From Candidatus Poribacteria bacterium (GTDB taxonomy: Bacteria; Poribacteria; WGA-4E; PCPOR2b): a DNA stretch of 64,000 nt. The position numbers were made by a program, and so were the translations under genes. Within the stretch, counting starts at the first letter, position 1, and each line of letters starts with the position of its first letter. Under the pieces are notes generated by a model that was not told where the DNA came from, did not search any database, and saw only the letters and a program-made list of their open reading frames with translations. This document shows, one piece after another, positions 59,412 through 64,000 of this stretch. Location: assembly GCA_003635265.1 (NCBI GenBank), contig PYIZ01000009.1, positions 153,591-217,590 of the forward strand, in the 5' to 3' direction.

Positions 59412-60701
59412 TCATACCTCCTCCCACCGACCACGTACCGGGTGTTGCTGCGCTCGCTCGAATAGGTCCCGCCACGCTTCAGATCCATCGTCCGGCTGCG
59501 CTTCCAGACGCACACCTTCTACATACGCGGGTCCATGTCCCGCATTGAAATAGCCGTATCCCTGACTACTGTAACCCATGTGAATGCAGCTGCCATCTGG
59601 ATATACGATGGTGTTAATGATGCGTGGTTTTGGACGATCGTAGGTTTCGCCCCTTTGTTTCAATTCTTCGAGTGTATCTTCGGGGACGCGATACTTCTCA
59701 ACTGCCTCTTCGTCGACCTCAACGCCTAACCCCGGTCCATCGGGCACCTTGTGATACCCACCGACAACCTCGATTTCCTTTTTCAGTAATTGGTGGCTAT
59801 AGAGGTTTATGCAGGTAATCGCGGGCCAAGTGGCGTGGGTTAAAACCGATCCTAGGTGGGCAGCCCAAGTCGTGGTTAGTCCGTTGCCCACCAATTGCAG
59901 CCAGAAAGGCATCTGTGCCTCAGCACTTAAAATCCCTTGTTGCATGACGCCAGACTTCCCGGTGCAGATAACGTAACCATCACAGACCCCTTCGCGGATA
60001 TTGGTGATATAGGGCGGTGATCCGAAGTGCATCGCAATCGGTCGATTAATCGCCTGACGAATCTGCATATTCCCAAGCACATCGTTCTGCGGAATGGGTG
60101 TTTCAAACATCGCAACATTAGTGTGTTTTTCCAGTTTTTTGATGATGGGAATCGCGGCAGCCGCATTCTGCCACGTACCGTTGGCATCGAGATCTAGCTT
60201 AAAGTGCGGTGGCACAACTTGGGCGATGGCATTGACTTGTGCAACAATGTCCCACCAAGGACGGGGCTTGAGTTTGATACTGGTGTATCCCTCTGCCACG
60301 GCGTCTGCAGCTTCGGCAGCCCAGTCTTCAGGAGAGGCATCAATACACCACCAAGAGATAGGCACCCAATCGCGTACCTGTGTCCCCATCAACTCGTACG
60401 CCGGCACGTCCAACACCTTGCCAACCACATCAAACAGTGCCATCTGTAAGCCCGCTCCGAGAGAGTCATCATTCATTAATTTTGCGGGGCTCTGTCCTTT
60501 CACCCGTTTGACGGCATCGTCCGTTACCCGCGCCCAAGTGTAGTGAATCACAGTTTCGCCCCAACCGATATGTCCGGTATCCGTAGTCACTTTGCACAGT
60601 TCTAGGACTGCCCAGTTGTATACTTCCCGCGCTGTAATCTTTTGCTGTCGTGGGGTAAATGGCACATCAACGATTATGCGTTCTACATCTACGACTTTCA
60701 T
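59412..60701 (-). CDS. Enolase-superfamily protein with HFGSP metal-site variant (copy 2)
   Basis: This 429-residue member has KxK in SIKLKPRPW, metal motif DLDANGTWQ, second metal region VAMFETPIPQND, then AMHFGSPPYI where a third carboxylate is expected. WLQLVGNGLTTTWAAHLGS and KVPDGPGLGVEVDEEA follow. A C-terminal extension of about 85 residues (PRIINTIVYPDGSCIHMGYSS ...) is absent from the other copy. GAAAGG lies upstream. The alpha/beta hydrolase gene downstream is coupled to it. It shares HFGSP with the protein at 36954. Confidence 0.83.
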   Translation of the reverse strand: MKVVDVERIIVDVPFTPRQQKITAREVYNWAVLELCKVTTDTGHIGWGETVIHYTWARVTDDAVKRVKGQSPAKLMNDDSLGAGLQMALFDVVGKVLDVPAYELMGTQVRDWVPISWWCIDASPEDWAAEAADAVAEGYTSIKLKPRPWWDIVAQVNAIAQVVPPHFKLDLDANGTWQNAAAAIPIIKKLEKHTNVAMFETPIPQNDVLGNMQIRQAINRPIAMHFGSPPYITNIREGVCDGYVICTGKSGVMQQGILSAEAQMPFWLQLVGNGLTTTWAAHLGSVLTHATWPAITCINLYSHQLLKKEIEVVGGYHKVPDGPGLGVEVDEEAVEKYRVPEDTLEELKQRGETYDRPKPRIINTIVYPDGSCIHMGYSSQGYGYFNAGHGPAYVEGVRLEAQPDDGSEAWRDLFERAQQHPVRGRWEEV

Positions 60702-60910
60702 CCAATTATCCTTTCAAGTAAGTGGGTAAAAATGTCGAGACCGTTTCGTGTCAAAACTATCTGCGTTTTTGGTGAAACCTTTATCTTTATTTCTTTGTTC
60801 CCTCAATTTCCCCTGATATGATAAAATTAGGGCGAGTTTGTTAGTATGCTTCCAACCTCTAATCATGAGGAGTTTTACGATTCTCTGTTTTCACTCTTGG
60901 ATCTAACGGC

Positions 60911-60939
60911 TTGACTTTGAGGCTTGCTGCTATTATAGA
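60911..60939 (+). promoter_or_regulatory. Sigma-70-like promoter for the NSAR/OSBS-like gene
   Basis: TTGACT (60911-60916) and TATAGA (60934-60939) are 17 bp apart and 57 bp upstream of the ATG at 60996. They lie in the divergent gap with the HFGSP enolase gene. Confidence 0.6.
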
Positions 60940-60995
60940 CATTTTCAGATAGGCGTCAACAACAAAATATACGTACCCGATAGAGAGGAATTACC

Positions 60996-62120
60996 ATGCA
61001 GATAGATCGCATTGACGTTTACTATGTCAGTCTGCCCCTAATTTACCCTTGGCGCACCGCTTACGGTGAGGATTACGCTGTTGATTCGGTCCTTGTCCGA
61101 ATGGAATCGGACGGGCATGAAGGTTGGGGTGAGACCACACCACTAAAGGCACCCGCCTACTCACCCGAATCCACAATGTCGGCATACCACACAATAACCG
61201 AGTTCATTGCACCGCTATTGGTTGGAAAATCGTTTGATACGGCTGATGAATTACTTGCTGCATACAGGTGGATCAAGGGGAACCCGTTTGCCAAAGCAGG
61301 TCCAGAGGTTGCTTGGTGGGTGCTCAAAGCAAATATGGAGGGCGTGCCGCTGCACCAGCTGTTGGGAGGCAGCTTTAGGAAGGTGGATGCCGGTGCCGAT
61401 TTTGGTGTGCAGGATTCCATTGATATGCTGTTGGAGAAGATTCAGGGTGCGGTTGATGATGGCTTCAAGCGGGTCAAACTCAAGGTGCGACCGGGTTGGG
61501 ATCTTGAGATGTTGCGGGCGGTCCGTGCGGCTTTTCCACATCAAACATTCCACATCGATTGCAACTCGGGATATACGCTAGATGATCTTGATTTCTTCAA
61601 GCGGGTTGATGAGCTAGGGTTAGCGATGATCGAGCAGCCTTTGTACCACTATGATCTATTAGAACATGCCGAATTACAGCGCCAGATTGAGACACCGGTC
61701 TGCCTAGATGAGTCAATTGTATCGGTGCACACCTTTGAATGGGCGTTGAAACTGCAATCGTGTCAGATTCTTAATCTCAAGACGGGCCGTGTCGGTGGAC
61801 TCTCCATTGCGGTGAAGCTGCACAACATGGCGCGCGATGCCGGCATCCCGTGCTGGGTGGGTAGTATGTTAGAGAGCGGCATTGGTGCGGGTGTCTTGGT
61901 CGAGCTAGCAACATTGGACAACTTCACCTATCCCGGCGATCTGTTCCCGAGTAATTTCTTCTATCGACAAGATTTGACGGAAACAGAGTTGGTTCTGAAC
62001 GATGACTGCACATTTACGCCATCGCAGTCGGCTGGGACAGGGTATCAGCCGGTCTTGGAACGTGTTGAAAAAGCTGCACGATTCAGCCAGACATTTTTAC
62101 CGGAGTCACATCGCTTGTAA
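60996..62120 (+). CDS. N-acylamino acid racemase/o-succinylbenzoate-synthase-like enolase
   Basis: This 374-residue enolase-superfamily member of the MLE/NSAR/OSBS group shows KxK in RVKLKVRPGWD, metal D-x-N in HIDCNSGYTLDD, Glu in MIEQPLYHYD, D/E in PVCLDESIVSV, and the catalytic Lys in LNLKTGRVGGL. PAYSPESTMSAYHTITEFIAPLLVG near the start matches the NSAR/OSBS capping domain. Length fits NSAR. It may racemise N-succinylamino acids or make o-succinylbenzoate; no menaquinone genes are next to it, so NSAR is favoured. GAGAGGAA precedes the ATG. Confidence 0.87.
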   Translation: MQIDRIDVYYVSLPLIYPWRTAYGEDYAVDSVLVRMESDGHEGWGETTPLKAPAYSPESTMSAYHTITEFIAPLLVGKSFDTADELLAAYRWIKGNPFAKAGPEVAWWVLKANMEGVPLHQLLGGSFRKVDAGADFGVQDSIDMLLEKIQGAVDDGFKRVKLKVRPGWDLEMLRAVRAAFPHQTFHIDCNSGYTLDDLDFFKRVDELGLAMIEQPLYHYDLLEHAELQRQIETPVCLDESIVSVHTFEWALKLQSCQILNLKTGRVGGLSIAVKLHNMARDAGIPCWVGSMLESGIGAGVLVELATLDNFTYPGDLFPSNFFYRQDLTETELVLNDDCTFTPSQSAGTGYQPVLERVEKAARFSQTFLPESHRL

Positions 62121-62177
62121 GTGGATAGTATTCAATATGAGTGGACATCTTGCCTAAAATACTAACCGCACGTACTT

Positions 62178-62753
62178 ATGTTCTTCTATCTAAAACATCG
62201 ATGGCAAATCGCTCTGCTCGCAACGGCTGTGGGTGGGCTGCTCAGTTGGCAATTCGGAGCTTTCACGTATCTGACGACGAGTCCATGGTCGCTGGGTGCT
62301 CAGATTGGAATTGGTTTGGCGGCTGGAATTTTGTCGTTAGTGTTCGACGGTGTGCTGCATGAAATCTTTAAGCGAACGTCGGGACCGACATATTTAGAAG
62401 CATTTAATCGTCATGGTCGCGTGGTATTGGACAGGATGCGTTTGCCCGAGTACATAACCGGTGGATTGATGGCAGCCCTTGCTGAAGAACCGCTCTTTCG
62501 GGGGACACTGTTGGTGGCTATAGACCACGGTGTCCTTGGAGCTATGATTACGGGGCTGTTATTTGCTGCTTGTCACTGGCTGCGACGGGAGTTTCTGTTG
62601 TTTTGGTTTTGGGCGATGTTAGAGGGAATCTGGTTTGGACTGCTGATGATTGCTACCGAATCTTTATTAATCCCGATGATTGCACACGGGCTCCATGATA
62701 TCGTGGGCTACCGTGTTTTCCAAGCGATGATTCGAGACAGAAATTTCGCTTGA
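62178..62753 (+). CDS. CPBP-family intramembrane glutamic protease
   Basis: This 191-residue polytopic membrane protein carries the Abi/CPBP signature: E103-E104-P-L-F-R108 in a transmembrane helix, H133 in AACHWLRRE, and H170 and H173-D174 in MIAHGLHD. Several hydrophobic spans lie along the sequence. The family (Rce1-like) cleaves membrane or lipidated substrates; many bacterial members are of unknown role. There is no clear ribosome site, so the start is less sure. It ends just over the tRNA-Leu promoter. Confidence 0.82.
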   Translation: MFFYLKHRWQIALLATAVGGLLSWQFGAFTYLTTSPWSLGAQIGIGLAAGILSLVFDGVLHEIFKRTSGPTYLEAFNRHGRVVLDRMRLPEYITGGLMAALAEEPLFRGTLLVAIDHGVLGAMITGLLFAACHWLRREFLLFWFWAMLEGIWFGLLMIATESLLIPMIAHGLHDIVGYRVFQAMIRDRNFA

Positions 62754-62779
62754 CAATTTTCTTCCCCGATGGGTATAAT
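62750..62779 (+). promoter_or_regulatory. Sigma-70 promoter of tRNA-Leu
   Basis: TTGACA (62750-62755) and TATAAT (62774-62779) are 18 bp apart and 15 bp before the tRNA 5' end. The -35 overlaps the stop of the CPBP gene. Confidence 0.8.
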
Positions 62780-62793
62780 TAGGTCGTTTCATT

Positions 62794-62877
62794 GCCCCTG
62801 TGGTGGAATTTGGTATACACAGCAGGTTGAGGGCCTGTGCCTTAACTGGCATGCTGGTTCGAGTCCAGTCGGGGGCA
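62794..62877 (+). tRNA. tRNA-Leu (GAG anticodon)
   Basis: This is an 84-nt class II tRNA. The acceptor stem GCCCCTG pairs with CGGGGGC, with discriminator A. The anticodon loop TTGAGGG gives GAG for leucine CTC/CTT codons. A long variable arm (TGCC...GGCA) and the T-arm TTCGAGT loop are present. CCA is not encoded. It has its own promoter and is followed by a terminator-like hairpin. Confidence 0.95.
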
Positions 62878-62898
62878 TTACAAATTCGGAGAGGCTGA

Positions 62899-62939
62899 AG
62901 GGGTAGGGATGGTGCTATAGCCATTTCCACCCCTTTTTT
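62899..62939 (+). terminator. Intrinsic terminator after tRNA-Leu
   Basis: GGGGTAGGGATGG pairs imperfectly with CCATTTCCACCCC around an 8-nt loop, followed by TTTTTT. It ends the tRNA transcript before the PpiD-like gene. Confidence 0.8.
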
Positions 62940-63061
62940 CTTTGCAGGTTAAACAGACGATGTAAGCTTCAGAAAAAATCAAGTTGCAAAACTGAGATTA
63001 ATCGAGTATTATACTAGCCGTTTTACGTTGAACTGAATATATACATACAGGAGAGATTTTC

Positions 63062-64000
63062 ATGATTGTTTTTCTGCGGGAGAAATTTATCGCACAACTT
63101 TTTTTAATCGTTGTCGGTATCGTTTTTATTATTGGTTCATTTCTGCTCTTCGACATTGTTGGTGGGGGCGGTGCGTTGGGTGGAGGTAGTGACAACCCAG
63201 TCGCTTTTGAGATCAATGGTGTCAAAATACAACAACGCGAATTTGAAAACCTTGTCTCCGGCGAAATGGCCCGGCAACAGCAACAGAGCCAAAACCGCTC
63301 TCAGATTGAACGTGAGGAGATTGAACAACAAATTCTTGATTTGCTCATTAGTCGTCAGGTCCTGCTTGGCAGCGTCCAGATTAGTAATGCAGAGGTCGAA
63401 CAATATATCCGTAATGATGACGACTTACTATCTAACTATAATGCAATTCTGCAGAGTGGCAATGGCGATGATTTTCGTGAATATGTTCGTTCGCTCCTGA
63501 TTAATCAGGTTCTGCTGAATCAGATTCAAGGACTGGAACTGGTCACGGATGCAGAAGTGGAAAATGAATATCGCCGGCAGAACACAAAAGCCAAGCTCAA
63601 ATACATTCAATTCCAGCATTTCTGGTACAATGGTGCTGCTAAAGTCAATGATGCCGAAGCACAAGCCTATTTTGAAGCGCACAAGGAGAAATATGAAAAG
63701 GGGGAAGAAGTCAATCTAAGATTCATCAAACTCGATCCGCAAAACTTCATTTCCGGCGAGGACCTGCAAGCCTATTATAATGAGCATCAACAGGAGTTTA
63801 AGACACCGGAAGCGGTAAAAGCGCGCCATATCTTGAAAAAGTTTCCAGATAATGCGACCGATGAGCAGAAGACGGAGGTTAAGGCAGAGGCGGAAAAACT
63901 GCTTGAAACGGTCAAAGCTGCGATTGCCGAAGGAGAGGATTTTGCTGAACTTGCAAAGGAACATTCTGAGGATACCGGTTCGGCTCCACAGGGAGGCGCA
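63062..64000 (+). CDS. PpiD/SurA-like periplasmic peptidyl-prolyl isomerase, N-terminal part (cut by right edge)
   Basis: Open from ATG 63062 to the right edge, 313 residues. GGAGAG is upstream. Residues about 10-33 form a single membrane anchor (AQLFLIVVGIVFIIGSFLLF) and a Gly-rich linker follows. The SurA-N-like helical region comes next (EINGVKIQQREFENLVSGEMARQ, QILDLLISRQVLLGSV, VEQYIRNDDDL). A parvulin-type rotamase domain begins near residue 250 (AVKARHILKKFPDNATDEQ, ELAKEHSEDTGSAPQGG), which is where the window ends. It folds envelope proteins. Confidence 0.9.
   Translation, partial: MIVFLREKFIAQLFLIVVGIVFIIGSFLLFDIVGGGGALGGGSDNPVAFEINGVKIQQREFENLVSGEMARQQQQSQNRSQIEREEIEQQILDLLISRQVLLGSVQISNAEVEQYIRNDDDLLSNYNAILQSGNGDDFREYVRSLLINQVLLNQIQGLELVTDAEVENEYRRQNTKAKLKYIQFQHFWYNGAAKVNDAEAQAYFEAHKEKYEKGEEVNLRFIKLDPQNFISGEDLQAYYNEHQQEFKTPEAVKARHILKKFPDNATDEQKTEVKAEAEKLLETVKAAIAEGEDFAELAKEHSEDTGSAPQGGA

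Noticed and set aside
1-64000. CRISPR arrays, rRNA genes, prophage or plasmid replication genes
   Set aside because: No regularly spaced repeats, rRNA-like stretches, capsid/terminase or Rep/partition genes were seen.

Overview
The window looks like a chromosomal segment of an uncultured marine or sponge-associated bacterium, most likely Candidatus Poribacteria or a near relative such as Latescibacterota. This is inferred from gene content, not from a marker gene. The content is phytanoyl-CoA-type dioxygenases (3), enolase-superfamily mandelate-racemase-like enzymes (7), Gfo/Idh/MocA dehydrogenases (2), amidohydrolases, a sulfatase-fold hydrolase, internalin-like leucine-rich-repeat (LRR) proteins and a dockerin-tailed secreted protein. 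Gene starts mostly carry good Shine-Dalgarno sites (GGAGG/AAGGAG) and several promoters are close to the sigma-70 consensus, so ordinary bacterial signals apply.

Layout. 1-6379 (minus): the start of a dimethylformamidase-like gene cut by the left edge, a dioxygenase, then a run of methyltransferase, ThDP enzyme, SDR, Rieske protein and amidohydrolase that reads like a small catabolic operon. 6380-8050: a decayed type I restriction-modification locus. An HsdR C-terminal stub and an HsdS N-terminal stub flank an intact coiled-coil plus HNH gene pair and two covarying hairpins. 8079-12142 (minus): a hisI-trpE-methyltransferase-trpG-methyltransferase operon behind a leader peptide containing HHWHWWWH and a transcription attenuator. 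12164-20061 (minus): sugar isomerase-like, UbiX, LarA-like, DAHP synthase, an unknown 526-residue protein, a desaturase and a zinc alcohol dehydrogenase. 20120-26342 (minus): a DUF433/DUF5615 pair, a radical SAM gene between inverted repeats, a dioxygenase, a Gfo/Idh/MocA enzyme and HyuB.

26449-31698 (plus): TPR lipoprotein, P-loop-like protein, HflX, degenerate metallo-beta-lactamase-fold protein and creatininase-like hydrolase. 31809-46234 (minus): flavin monooxygenase-like, orphan TAXI binding protein, an LRR protein, and five enolase-superfamily genes interleaved with an amidohydrolase and an alkaline-phosphatase-fold hydrolase. This is probably catabolic capacity for sugar acids or modified polysaccharide breakdown products. 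46405-58722 is mostly plus: TrpD-like protein, two cyclophilin lipoproteins, LecA-like, DUF1844, Memo-like, LRR-hydrolase-dockerin, DUF433, DapF, a ThuA-Gfo fusion and an aldo/keto reductase; one dioxygenase lies on minus. 58735-60701 (minus): alpha/beta hydrolase and an enolase-family gene. 60911-64000 (plus): an NSAR/OSBS-like enolase, a CPBP protease, tRNA-Leu(GAG) and a PpiD-like foldase cut by the right edge.

The strongest item for follow-up is the His+Trp leader and attenuator in front of a mixed hisI/trp operon. Next are the decayed restriction island with its HNH module, the enolase paralogues whose third metal ligand is replaced by an HFGSP motif, the LRR-hydrolase-dockerin protein, and a small inverted-repeat element family whose hairpin core is flipped between its two copies.
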